A stretch of DNA of 39,405 nt, taken from contig CAZYJR010000036.1 of the NCBI GenBank assembly GCA_964647905.1, positions 1-39,405 of the forward strand. The letters are read 5' to 3'. A program made the position numbers and the translations under genes. The notes under the pieces are model-generated. The model saw only the letters and a program-made list of their open reading frames with translations. It was not told the origin of the DNA and searched no databases. This DNA is from CAZYJR01 sp964647905. GTDB taxonomy: Bacteria > Desulfobacterota > DSM-4660 > Desulfatiglandales > HGW-15. Position 1 is the stretch's first letter. Every line of letters begins with the position of its first letter. Positions 23,487 to 31,127 of the stretch are shown one piece after another.

Positions 23487-23515
23487 TTGATCGCGGGCCC
23501 GTCACGGGTTATAAA
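23487..23515 (+). promoter_or_regulatory. Promoter of the nucleotidyltransferase module
   Basis: TTGATC (23487-23492), a 17-nt spacer and TATAAA (23510-23515) match sigma-70 boxes well. The predicted start near 23522 is only about three nt before the ATG at 23525, so the mRNA would be almost leaderless. Confidence 0.5.
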
Positions 23516-23524
23516 CCTGGGATC

Positions 23525-24040
23525 ATGGCAGAGTCAAACAAACCCTACCTCATAGAAATAATCTGTTCCCTGGCCGACCACGGGGTGGATTTCATCATCT
23601 GCGGGGGCATGGCCGCAGTATACCACGGGGTTGAGCGGATGACCATGGATCTTGACATATCCTTGGACATGACCCCTGAGAACGTCCGGAGATTCCTGGC
23701 GGCGGTAGGCGAGCTGGGCCTGGAGCCCAGGGCGCCCGTCCCTGCTGAGTCACTCCTGGACAGCCCCACCTTGGACCGCTTCGTCTCGGAGAAGAACGCC
23801 CGCGTGTTCACCTTCTGGGACCGCCACTCCCCGTACAGGCAAATCGATGTCTTCCTTACCAGCGATCAGGCGTATCCGTGCCTGGAAGGGTATACCGTTG
23901 CGGCCCAGGTGGACGGCCGAACGGTCAAGGTGCTGAACATGGAAAAGCTCTTGGAGATCAAGTCATGCATGGACATCCCCAGGGACAAGGACAGGATGGA
24001 TATAGAGGCGCTGAGACGACTTCTGGGGAGGGATTCGTGA
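23525..24040 (+). CDS. AbiEii/DUF6036-like nucleotidyltransferase
   Basis: The 171-residue protein has a minimal nucleotidyltransferase core: GGMAAVYHGVERMTMDLDIS (27-46), with the Gly-Gly, the Arg-x-Thr and the metal-binding pair D42 and D44, then a third acidic position in RQIDVF. Proteins of this type occur as partners in toxin-antitoxin or abortive-infection pairs (AbiE, MNT-HEPN), some transferring nucleotides to tRNA or to a partner protein. Its stop overlaps the GTG start of a 61-residue partner (GTGA). The promoter lies so close that the mRNA is nearly leaderless. Assignment to DUF6036 rather than AbiEii is by recall. Confidence 0.75.
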   Translation: MAESNKPYLIEIICSLADHGVDFIICGGMAAVYHGVERMTMDLDISLDMTPENVRRFLAAVGELGLEPRAPVPAESLLDSPTLDRFVSEKNARVFTFWDRHSPYRQIDVFLTSDQAYPCLEGYTVAAQVDGRTVKVLNMEKLLEIKSCMDIPRDKDRMDIEALRRLLGRDS

Positions 24041-24222
24041 GCAAGGCAGAGGAAGAGGCAACCCACTTCGACGGGCACACCGCCTTCTCTTACATGACCT
24101 TCACCCAGAGACTGGCATGGCTCTCCGAGGCCGCCGCAAGCATTTACATCCTCGCCCGCTGCAATCCGCAGGCGGGGTGCAATGCCTTTTTCGAAGGGTC
24201 AAGGGGCCCTAAAAATCCTTGA
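24037..24222 (+). CDS. 61-aa partner protein of the nucleotidyltransferase
   Basis: GTG at 24037 overlaps the stop of the nucleotidyltransferase in a GTGA. It opens a 61-residue frame beginning VSKAEEEATHFDGHTAFSYM, followed by TFTQRLAWLSEAAASIYILA and a short Cys-containing tail. The tidy overlap, the amphipathic helix and the composition support real coding. The protein is much shorter than HEPN partners (about 110-140 residues), so it is not an ordinary HepT. It may be a small antitoxin or toxin. Its last 14 nt overlap the convergent chemoreceptor gene. Confidence 0.65.
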   Translation: MSKAEEEATHFDGHTAFSYMTFTQRLAWLSEAAASIYILARCNPQAGCNAFFEGSRGPKNP

Positions 24223-26104
24223 ACTCCCCTTCCTCCTCCATCGGGATCACCTTGTCCGGGCTTACCTCCCGGGAATCCCTGTGGGCGGGGAGCCCACTGC
24301 GGCCGCGGTCATCCCGTGCCGCGCGCCGGGTCCGGTAATCCCGAGCTTCCATTGATTCGGCGGTATCGTCCTGCGGGCCGCCTTCACCGCGGTCCCCGCC
24401 GGCCGCGCCGTCCCTGCGGACCAGCTTGATCAGCTCGCCTACGTACCCCTTCATGCTCTCGGCCTGGGCATTCATCTCTTCAGCGGCACTGGCCGACTCC
24501 TCGGCGCTCGCCGCGTTTTGCTGGGTCACGCCGTCCATGTCGGCCACCGCCTGGCTCACCCTGTCTATGCCCTCGGCCTGCTCCCTGGAGGCCTCGGCGA
24601 TCTCATCGACCAGCGCCCCCACCTTGGAGGAGATCTCCATGTTGCCCTTGAAGGATTCCTGCGTGGCCTTGGTGAGCTGACTTCCTTTCTCCACTGACTT
24701 GATGGTGTTGCCGATCAGGGTGGCCGTGTTCTTGGCCGCCTCCGCCGCCCGCATGGCCAGGTTCCTGACCTCGTCGGCCACCACCGCGAACCCGGCTCCC
24801 GCCTCACCCGCGCGGGCCGCCTCCACCGCAGCGTTCAGGGCCAAGAGGTTGGTCTGGAAGGCTATCTCGTCTATGGTCTTGACGATCTTGTCCGTCTCCT
24901 GGCTTGACTCGGAGATCTCCTTTATGGCCCCGCTCATGTCCTTCATATTCCGGTCCACCTGCTCCACTATTCCCTGGACCTCTTTCATCATCTGCTTGGC
25001 CTTGTCGGCATGCTCCGCGTTCTGCTTCACCATTGAGGAGACTTCCTCGAGCGACGAAGAGGTCTCCTCAATGGACGCGGCCTGTTTGGATGCGCCCTCG
25101 GCCAAGTCTTGGCTGGCCCTGGCCACGTGCTCGGAAGAGGAAGTCACCTGCTCGGTCCCTTCCATTACCCCGCCTATGACGCTGTTGATCTTTTCCACCA
25201 GCCTCTTGATGGAGACCGTTGCATAAAGAATTCCTATGACGAGAGCGGCCAGGATGGTGCCGAATATGATCTTGTTGGAAAAGGCGGTCTGTGCCCGGAG
25301 CCTCTTTTCCGCCTCGGTACCCAGCATCTCGCAGGTGGTGAAGAGCGCATCCTCGGCCTGGTTCATGGAGGCCCTCAACTGATCCTGGAGCAGGACCTGG
25401 TCTCGATACCCGTCCACTGACTCCAAGAAGGATGCCAGGGACTTCTCTATCCGTCCGGCCTTTGCCGTCAGGTCCTCGCTGTTGGATATCTTATCGGACC
25501 ATGCCTCCAGGGCCTTTTCGAATTCAGCGATCCCCTGCTCCACGTCATGCCAGTTGGCTTCGGAGGCCTTGTTGAAATAGGAAAGCGCATAATTCCCTAG
25601 TATTTTCCCCGCAAAAGACATGTCTTCAACCCACAATTCAGCCTCTTGAATATCTTTTAAAAGATTATCATGTCTTTTCTTGGCCTCTAAAGTAATCTTT
25701 TGTTTGTTTTGATTGGCTAAAATATAATTTTCAAAAGTTGACTTGTACCCGTTTATGGCTTCTTTAGCGGATGAAAGGCCTTGCTTCTCTTGTTCGTTGA
25801 TCCCTGGCACGGCTCCCAGGCCGGCCAACATGGAGGCACCCTGGTCCAGAAGCGCGAACGCCTCTTCCCGGGCAGACTCCAACCCCTCGGAGTCATCCCT
25901 GAGCTCCGAGAGCATGTAGTGGCTGGACTGCTCCCTGAAAGAGGCCACCACCCCCTGGAGTGAATTGATCTGCCTGTAAAAACCCATTACCTCGGCCACC
26001 CGGCTCAGGCCGTAGTACCCGGCTGCACCGACCACCAGCATCAAGACAAGCATCAGAGCGATTCCCGATGCAATCCTCTTTCCCAGGGTCATCTCTCTCA
26101 ACAT
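24209..26104 (-). CDS. Methyl-accepting chemotaxis protein
   Basis: The 631-residue receptor has an N-terminal membrane helix (IASGIALMLVLMLVVGAAGY), a helical periplasmic sensor of about 230 residues, a second membrane helix (IIFGTILAALVIGILYATVS), a weak HAMP-like linker and a cytoplasmic coiled coil with the canonical hairpin tip (DEIAFQTNLLALNAAVEAAR). The helical sensor, with its long coiled segments, resembles four-helix-bundle or bimodular sensors, and the ligand is unknown. A charged, poorly ordered C-terminal tail ends in EEEGEFKDF. AAGGAG lies nine nt before the ATG. The sensor-coding stretch around 25600-25760 is markedly A+T-rich. A possible sigma-54 promoter is upstream. Confidence 0.93.
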   Translation of the reverse strand: MLREMTLGKRIASGIALMLVLMLVVGAAGYYGLSRVAEVMGFYRQINSLQGVVASFREQSSHYMLSELRDDSEGLESAREEAFALLDQGASMLAGLGAVPGINEQEKQGLSSAKEAINGYKSTFENYILANQNKQKITLEAKKRHDNLLKDIQEAELWVEDMSFAGKILGNYALSYFNKASEANWHDVEQGIAEFEKALEAWSDKISNSEDLTAKAGRIEKSLASFLESVDGYRDQVLLQDQLRASMNQAEDALFTTCEMLGTEAEKRLRAQTAFSNKIIFGTILAALVIGILYATVSIKRLVEKINSVIGGVMEGTEQVTSSSEHVARASQDLAEGASKQAASIEETSSSLEEVSSMVKQNAEHADKAKQMMKEVQGIVEQVDRNMKDMSGAIKEISESSQETDKIVKTIDEIAFQTNLLALNAAVEAARAGEAGAGFAVVADEVRNLAMRAAEAAKNTATLIGNTIKSVEKGSQLTKATQESFKGNMEISSKVGALVDEIAEASREQAEGIDRVSQAVADMDGVTQQNAASAEESASAAEEMNAQAESMKGYVGELIKLVRRDGAAGGDRGEGGPQDDTAESMEARDYRTRRAARDDRGRSGLPAHRDSREVSPDKVIPMEEEGEFKDF

Positions 26105-26156
26105 GGCTATATTCTCCTTGGTCTTCTCGGTTTTCAGTTATCCCGGAGCGCTTGTT

Positions 26157-26173
26157 TTGCAAGATGGAGGCCA
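26157..26173 (-). promoter_or_regulatory. Possible sigma-54 promoter of the chemoreceptor gene
   Basis: On the minus strand TGGCCTC-CATC-TTGCAA gives the exact GG-N10-GC spacing and a good TGGC/TTGC match. A start near 26147 would leave a 43-nt leader. The remaining part of the 352-nt gap (26105-26456) holds the PadR promoter and no recognisable gene. Confidence 0.45.
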
Positions 26174-26397
26174 AGCAGAGGGACCTTCACCATGAGGCAA
26201 GTGCAGCCCCTAACACACTCCAGGGATTATCCGTCGGGAAAGGTTCCCCGGGTCTCAAGGCCTTCACGCATTCGAAATCGCCAAATTCCTGACTGTGAGG
26301 CCCGTCATAATCGAGACACCTGTGCCGCCCTATTGCTGACCTTTCGCTGCCTTGGGAGGGCGGATCACAGGGTTTGGGTGGCCCTGCAGATTGAGCG

Positions 26398-26427
26398 TTG
26401 ACAGCTTATTCCATTATGGAATAATAT
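26398..26427 (+). promoter_or_regulatory. Promoter of the PadR-DUF364-mod operon
   Basis: A perfect -35 TTGACA (26398-26403) is followed after 18 nt by TAATAT (26422-26427). It would start near 26434, about 23 nt before the ATG at 26457. The spacer is filled by a palindrome. Confidence 0.55.
26406..26424. promoter_or_regulatory. Perfect 8-bp palindrome between -35 and -10, candidate PadR operator
   Basis: TTATTCCA (26406-26413), a 3-nt centre and TGGAATAA (26417-26424) form a perfect inverted repeat exactly in the promoter spacer, partly covering the -10. A dimeric repressor bound here would block polymerase. The first gene downstream encodes a PadR regulator, so autoregulation is the simple reading. 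Confidence 0.55.
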
Positions 26428-26456
26428 GGCTTGGAATTCACGCGCGAGGTCGATGC

Positions 26457-26990
26457 ATGAAGACCCTCCCGGCTTCCGAGTACGCCCTGCTGGGAACCCT
26501 TATGACAGGCCCCCTGCACGGCTACCAGATACGCTCCTTCCTCAGGGAAGGACTGGGCGCCACGTGGCATATCCCCACCAGCCAGCTATACGCCCAGCTA
26601 AAGAGGCTGGAGGAGAGGGGATATCTCCGATCCAGCATGGAGGCGCAGGAGTCACGCCCCTCACGGCGGGTGTTCGAACTGACCGGGGAGGGCCGGGAGG
26701 CATTTTTGGACTGGCTCAGGGCCCCGGTACATCACGTGCGCGACCTCAGGGTGGAGTTTCTGGCCAAGCTCTTCTTCCTCCACCGGCTCTCCCTGGACGG
26801 GACCGGACTGATCAAGGAGCAGGAACGGGTCCTGGAGCGTGCCCTGGCCGGCATGGAAAAAAGGATGAAGCGGGAAGAGGACCCGCACCGCCGGCTCTCG
26901 GCCGGGTTCAAGCGGGTGACCGCAAGGGCTTGGCTTCAATGGCTTCTGGAAGAAGCCCAACCCTTTGTTGAGGAGATCAAGACAAGATGA
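26457..26990 (+). CDS. PadR-family transcriptional regulator
   Basis: The 177-residue protein starts with the PadR winged helix (EYALLGTLMTGPLHGYQIRS, then HIPTSQLYAQLKRLEERGYL and the wing VFELTGEGREAF). It continues with the helical C-terminal dimerisation part typical of the longer PadR subfamily (VRDLRVEFLAKLFFLHRLS). PadR proteins are usually repressors released by small ligands or by phosphorylation. Its stop overlaps the ATG of the DUF364 gene, so it is the first gene of the operon and a likely regulator of oxyanion uptake. The ATG at 26457 is chosen because the frame upstream would cover the promoter. Confidence 0.88.
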   Translation: MKTLPASEYALLGTLMTGPLHGYQIRSFLREGLGATWHIPTSQLYAQLKRLEERGYLRSSMEAQESRPSRRVFELTGEGREAFLDWLRAPVHHVRDLRVEFLAKLFFLHRLSLDGTGLIKEQERVLERALAGMEKRMKREEDPHRRLSAGFKRVTARAWLQWLLEEAQPFVEEIKTR

Positions 26991-27712
26991 GCGATCTATT
27001 CGAGGTGATTAAGCAAAAGGCAGGGCCGGTCCTCGAGGACCGGGGCCTCATGAACCGGCGGGTCAGGGTGAGGGCCCACGTACTCAGCACGGAAGAGGCC
27101 ATAGGCGATCCGGAAGGCGACGACTTTCCCCTCCAAAAGGGTAAGGAGAGATTGATGCAGGCCGAGCTGGACGGAGCCATGGGTCAGGCCTTCACAGACC
27201 AATACGGCGATTTCCAGGGGGCCCTGAGGGAGATCATGGATATGCCCCTCGAGAACAACTTCCGCCGGGCGGTGTTCACTGCCACCCTGAACGCGGCCCT
27301 AAGAGCCGCGGGCATGGCCTGGCGGACCGTTCACTGCCGCGATCAAGGACCCGGGCTCTGTGCCTCGGAGCTCGCCGGATTCATCTCGAACCGCTACGGC
27401 ACGGTTCGAATCGCCCAAGTGGGATTCCAGCCCAAGATGGTGGAAGCACTGGGCGCATCCTTTCCTCTCAGAGTCCTGGACCTGGACCCGGACAACATCG
27501 GGGAGAAGAAGTACGGGATCGAGATCGAGGGACCAGAGGCCCGCGGCCGAGTGATGGGCTGGGCCGAGTTGCTCTTGGTCACCGGGACCACCCTGGTGAA
27601 CGAAACGATCGATGACTTTCTGGGGGAAACCCCGGTCCTGTTCTACGGCACCACCATTGCCGGGGCCGCGGCCCTTATGGGGTGGGACCGCTTCTGCGGG
27701 CAGGGGAGCTGA
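26987..27712 (+). CDS. DUF364/DUF4213 protein (putative heavy-metal chelation family)
   Basis: The 241-residue product matches the two-part DUF4213-DUF364 proteins: an N-terminal domain up to about residue 110 (MPLENNFRRAVFTATLNAAL) and the C-terminal Rossmann-like part (GTVRIAQVGFQPKMVEALGA, AELLLVTGTTLVNETIDDFL, PVLFYGTTIAGAAALMGW). Family members lie near metal and oxyanion uptake genes and are annotated as putative chelation proteins, but no activity is proven. Here it sits between a PadR regulator (4-nt overlap) and a ModABC-type transporter, supporting a link to molybdate or tungstate. Confidence 0.82.
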   Translation: MSDLFEVIKQKAGPVLEDRGLMNRRVRVRAHVLSTEEAIGDPEGDDFPLQKGKERLMQAELDGAMGQAFTDQYGDFQGALREIMDMPLENNFRRAVFTATLNAALRAAGMAWRTVHCRDQGPGLCASELAGFISNRYGTVRIAQVGFQPKMVEALGASFPLRVLDLDPDNIGEKKYGIEIEGPEARGRVMGWAELLLVTGTTLVNETIDDFLGETPVLFYGTTIAGAAALMGWDRFCGQGS

Positions 27713-27716
27713 GGCC

Positions 27717-28511
27717 GTGAAATCGATTGGAGTCAACCGGGTCCCTGCGAGGCGCCAGCCCGCCGGAGTAGTCATGCTCCTGCTGACTGCGGCCTTTATC
27801 ATGCATGCCTCGGCCTCCTGCGCGGAGGAGCTGGTCCTGATGGCGGGCGCGGGATTGAGACAGCCGACCGACGTCCTTGCCGCGGAATTTGAAAAGGAGA
27901 CCGGGCACCGAATACTGACGAGCTATGACGGCAGCGGCAAGCTCCTGGCCCGCATCCGGGCCTCGGGCCGGGGGGACCTCTTTATGCCCGGGGCCTTCTT
28001 CTACATCGAGCGGCTCCAAAGGGAGGGGCGCGTACGATCGTTCTGCCCGGTGGCCGCTCATACCCCGGTGGTCGGGGTGTCATTGGACGCGGCGGAGCGC
28101 ATCCGCTCCTTTGAGGACCTGGCAAAGCCCGGCGTCCGGCTGGCCCTGGGCGATCCAAAGGCCATGGCTTTCGGCCGCACCGCACTTACCATACTCCGCC
28201 GGGCGGGTATGGAAGGGCCGGTCCTGGAAAACGTGGAGGTCTACGGGGCGACCGTCAAGCAACTCGCCCTTTACGTGGCCCGGGGAGACGTGGACGCCTC
28301 CATCATAGGCAGGGCGGACGCCTTCCAGTTCCGGGACCGGATTCGGGCCATTCCCATTCCACGGGCCTACTTCCACCCGGAGAAAATCGCCGTGGCCGTC
28401 CTGGATTCCGCCGTGAACCCTGAGGTCGCAAGGCTGTTTTGCCAGTTCATGGCCTCGGACCGCGCCTTGGAGGTCTTTCGCGGGTTCGGGTTCCTTCCGC
28501 TGGAGGACTGA
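27717..28511 (+). CDS. modA: ModA-like molybdate/tungstate-binding protein
   Basis: The 264-residue product has an exported N-terminus (VVMLLLTAAFIMHASASCAE) and the ModA pattern: LVLMAGAGLRQPTDVLAAEF, SYDGSGKLLARIRASGRGDL, and a C-terminal lobe ending AFQFRDRIRAIPIPRA and onward. It captures the oxyanion in the periplasm for the permease encoded next. GTG at 27717 is used because it follows the DUF364 stop by 4 nt and GAGG lies close by. There is no proper lipobox, so it is probably soluble. Molybdate versus tungstate cannot be decided from sequence. Confidence 0.85.
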   Translation: MKSIGVNRVPARRQPAGVVMLLLTAAFIMHASASCAEELVLMAGAGLRQPTDVLAAEFEKETGHRILTSYDGSGKLLARIRASGRGDLFMPGAFFYIERLQREGRVRSFCPVAAHTPVVGVSLDAAERIRSFEDLAKPGVRLALGDPKAMAFGRTALTILRRAGMEGPVLENVEVYGATVKQLALYVARGDVDASIIGRADAFQFRDRIRAIPIPRAYFHPEKIAVAVLDSAVNPEVARLFCQFMASDRALEVFRGFGFLPLED

Positions 28512-28513
28512 CA

Positions 28514-29290
28514 GTGCTGAAGCTCTTTATGCTCCCCCTTATACTGCTGGCGCTCCTGGTCCTGGGCGTTATAGGGGCCATGGTCCTCCCCCTGAGTCCG
28601 GCCGGGGCCCTCAGGGCGGCATCCTCACCTGAGACCCTCTTCGCCCTCCGGCTCAGTCTGGCCACCTCGATGGCCGCTACAGCCGCGGCCTTTCTCCTGG
28701 GCGTCCCCTCCGGCTATATCCTGGCCCGGAGGCGGTTCCCGGGGAAGGCCGTCCTGGACACCTTTCTGGATCTGCCCATGGTAATGACCCCCCTGATCGC
28801 CGGGGTGGGCCTGCTCTTCCTCTTCGGCAACGCCGGCTTGGGTAGCGTCCTTTCGAGGCTGGGCATCCAGGTGCTCTTCACCCCGCTGGGAGCGGTGATC
28901 GCACAGACATTCATCGCCGCGCCGATAGTCACGAGGAGCAGCCGGGCCGCCTTCGAGGCCCTGAGCCCCCGCTACGAGTGGGCCGGACAGACCCTGGGGC
29001 TCCGCCCCGCGCAGGTGTTTTTCAAGGTCACACTGCCCATGGCCAGGCATGGCATCCTCTCGGGGACCGTGCTCGCATGGGCGCGGGCCGTGGGGGAATT
29101 CGGGGCCACTCTCATGGTGGCCGGGGCCACCCGATTCCGCACCGAGACCCTGCCCATAGCGGTCTACCTCAATATCACCAGCGGCGAAGTGGAGGTGGCC
29201 CTGTCCGCCGCATTGATCCTGATGCTGGCGGGCTTCGCCATGGTGCTCCTGCTGAAGGCGCTGGGCGATTCCAGGCCCGCCGCCTTTTAG
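28514..29290 (+). CDS. modB: ModB-like ABC transporter permease
   Basis: The 258-residue membrane protein shows the binding-protein-dependent permease fold, with about six helices and the EAA loop region (EALSPRYEWAGQTLGLRPAQ) that contacts the ATPase. The following AWARAVGEFGATLMVAGATR stretch is typical of ModB/CysT-like permeases. GTG at 28514 follows GGAGG by 7 nt and the modA stop by 2 nt. It forms the membrane channel of the oxyanion importer. Confidence 0.88.
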   Translation: MLKLFMLPLILLALLVLGVIGAMVLPLSPAGALRAASSPETLFALRLSLATSMAATAAAFLLGVPSGYILARRRFPGKAVLDTFLDLPMVMTPLIAGVGLLFLFGNAGLGSVLSRLGIQVLFTPLGAVIAQTFIAAPIVTRSSRAAFEALSPRYEWAGQTLGLRPAQVFFKVTLPMARHGILSGTVLAWARAVGEFGATLMVAGATRFRTETLPIAVYLNITSGEVEVALSAALILMLAGFAMVLLLKALGDSRPAAF

Positions 29291-29307
29291 GGGGGGAGAA
29301 GCGGAAA

Positions 29308-29997
29308 ATGACCGCCATTGCCGTAGAAGACCTGAGGAACCACGCCCTCATGGGGGTCGATATGGAGATCGGGCAGGGAGAGCTCCTGGTTCTGGTGGGT
29401 CCTTCAGGCGCGGGCAAGTCCACCCTGCTCCATGCCATAGCGGGGCTTGTTCCCTACCGGGGCACCATCAGATTCAACGGCCGTCCCGTGGACCTCCTCC
29501 AACCCCACCAGCGCCGGGTGGGCATGGTCTTCCAGGACCTCTTTCTGTTCCCCCACCTCTCGGTTCTGGCCAACCTGACAATAGCCATGAAGCGGCTCCG
29601 CCTGGACAGGAAGGCCGAGGCCCGCCGGGCCCTGGAGCTCCTCTCCCGCTTCGGTCTTGACCGGTTGGCCGAGAGACGGCCGGAGGAGCTGAGCGGCGGG
29701 GAAAAGCAGCGCGTCGCCCTGGCCCGCGCCATGGCCTCATCTCCCAAACTCCTCCTCCTGGACGAACCCCTTTCAAGCCTTGACGCTCAAACGGCCCGGG
29801 CCCTTCGACCGGAGATACGCAGGTTCCAGAGGGAGTTCCTGATCACCACCCTCCTGGTCACCCACGACCTCCGGGAGGCGGTCGAGCTTGGGGACCGAAT
29901 AGGTGTTATCCGGGCGGGCCGGCTGGCCGGAACCGCCCCACCTGAGGACCTCCGGGCATGGGAACGTCTGCTGCAGGACCCTCCGGCATCTTACTGA
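29308..29997 (+). CDS. modC: ModC-like ABC transporter ATP-binding protein
   Basis: The 229-residue ATPase has Walker A GPSGAGKST (31-39), the signature LSGGEKQR, Walker B LLLLDEP and the VTHD switch. It powers the importer. It is short and lacks the C-terminal TOBE/Mop domain of classic ModC, which binds molybdate for feedback inhibition, so transport may not be inhibited that way here. The ATG follows a GGGGGGAG site. An intrinsic terminator lies just downstream. Confidence 0.88.
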   Translation: MTAIAVEDLRNHALMGVDMEIGQGELLVLVGPSGAGKSTLLHAIAGLVPYRGTIRFNGRPVDLLQPHQRRVGMVFQDLFLFPHLSVLANLTIAMKRLRLDRKAEARRALELLSRFGLDRLAERRPEELSGGEKQRVALARAMASSPKLLLLDEPLSSLDAQTARALRPEIRRFQREFLITTLLVTHDLREAVELGDRIGVIRAGRLAGTAPPEDLRAWERLLQDPPASY

Positions 29998-30009
29998 TCT
30001 TGAACCCCG

Positions 30010-30041
30010 GGCCCCGGCCATGTATCCTGAGGGGCCTTTTT
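30010..30041 (+). terminator. Intrinsic terminator after modC
   Basis: GGCCCC (30010-30015) and GGGGCC (30031-30036) form a 6-bp stem, extended by a G-T wobble, followed at once by TTTTT (30037-30041). It lies 13 nt after the modC stop and should end the PadR-mod transcript. Confidence 0.6.
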
Positions 30042-30068
30042 ACTATGGACAAGGAGGTAACCAAGCCG

Positions 30069-31100
30069 ATGAGCGTCATGTTCAAAGCCATCAAGGACAA
30101 GATGACCCTGATCAAGGACCGGGAGCCGCAAGAGATCCCGTTCGAGGTCCGAACCGACCCCCTGACCGGAACCACCGCGCGCGTCTTCGATCTCCCCTAC
30201 CGCCCCCCTGAGAGCCCCAATACCGAGGAGACGTTCAAGCGCTCAGAGGGGATATTCTGCCCCTTCTGCCCGGGGAATATCGAAAACTCCACCCCCTTTT
30301 TCCCCGGGGGCTTGATCCCCGGGGGAAGGATCAAGGTGGGGGATGCGACCGTCATCCCCAATATCCTCCCGCTGGATCGATACGTTGCAGTGGTGGTCAT
30401 GTCGCCCAGTCATTTCGTGCGGATGGAGGATTTCAACCCAGGCATGATGAAAGACGCCTTCCTGGCGGCACAGGAGTTCATCCTGAGGGCGGCGGAATAC
30501 GACCGAGAGGTGACCTCCCTGTCCATCAATTGGAATTATATGCCCCCGGCCGGTTCGAGCCTGGTCCATCCCCATCTCCAGGTCCTCTGCGGCGAACGCC
30601 CCACCAATCACATGCGTCGAGAGCTCCAGGGCGCCGAGCGGTACTTCAGGGACAACGGAAGGGAGTTCTGGGGTGACTTCATCCGGGAGGAAAAAGACAG
30701 GGCCGAGCGCCTTCTGGGAGACACGGGCCACACGTTCTGGACCGTGGGGTTCGCCCCCAGGAGCCATATCCCCGACGTATTGTGCGTCTTCCCGGAGGAG
30801 AAATCCTTGCTCGGACTCGGAAAGGGCGCGATGGATTCGTTCCTGGAGGGCCTGTCGGCGGTTCTTTCCTATTACCGCGGCCTCGGCCTCTTCAGCTTCA
30901 ACGTATCCGTCCTTTCCTTCAGGGAAGAGGAGCACTTCAGGGTCAACGCCCGCATACAGCCCCGTCTCGTCCTGAGGGACATAGGCAACAGCGATTATAC
31001 CTTCCTCCAGGCGGTCCACAAGGAGCACACCTCCATTCGGCCTCCGGAGTCCGTTTGCCGCGGGATACTGGAGCAGGGAGATCCGCCCTTCGGAGCCTGA
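30069..31100 (+). CDS. galT: Galactose-1-phosphate uridylyltransferase-like protein (HIT superfamily)
   Basis: The 343-residue protein carries the GalT zinc-binding pair in FCPFCPGN (C64 and C67) and the catalytic SSLVHPHLQVL (H167 and H169), where the second His forms the nucleotidyl intermediate. GalT exchanges UMP between UDP-glucose and galactose 1-phosphate. Related HIT enzymes use other nucleotide sugars, and no galactose genes lie nearby. The start is chosen at 30069 because a strong AAGGAGG lies 11 nt upstream. ATG at 30045 is possible. The terminator just before suggests expression separate from mod, but no promoter is clear. Confidence 0.8.
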   Translation: MSVMFKAIKDKMTLIKDREPQEIPFEVRTDPLTGTTARVFDLPYRPPESPNTEETFKRSEGIFCPFCPGNIENSTPFFPGGLIPGGRIKVGDATVIPNILPLDRYVAVVVMSPSHFVRMEDFNPGMMKDAFLAAQEFILRAAEYDREVTSLSINWNYMPPAGSSLVHPHLQVLCGERPTNHMRRELQGAERYFRDNGREFWGDFIREEKDRAERLLGDTGHTFWTVGFAPRSHIPDVLCVFPEEKSLLGLGKGAMDSFLEGLSAVLSYYRGLGLFSFNVSVLSFREEEHFRVNARIQPRLVLRDIGNSDYTFLQAVHKEHTSIRPPESVCRGILEQGDPPFGA

Positions 31101-31127
31101 GAGGCGCAACTCGGAGGTGGTCCTCGC

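Noticed and set aside
26236..26248. Small palindrome GGGAA-AGG-TTCCC between the chemoreceptor and padR genes
   Set aside because: With only 5-bp arms in GC-rich DNA and no position relative to a promoter, it is likely to be chance.
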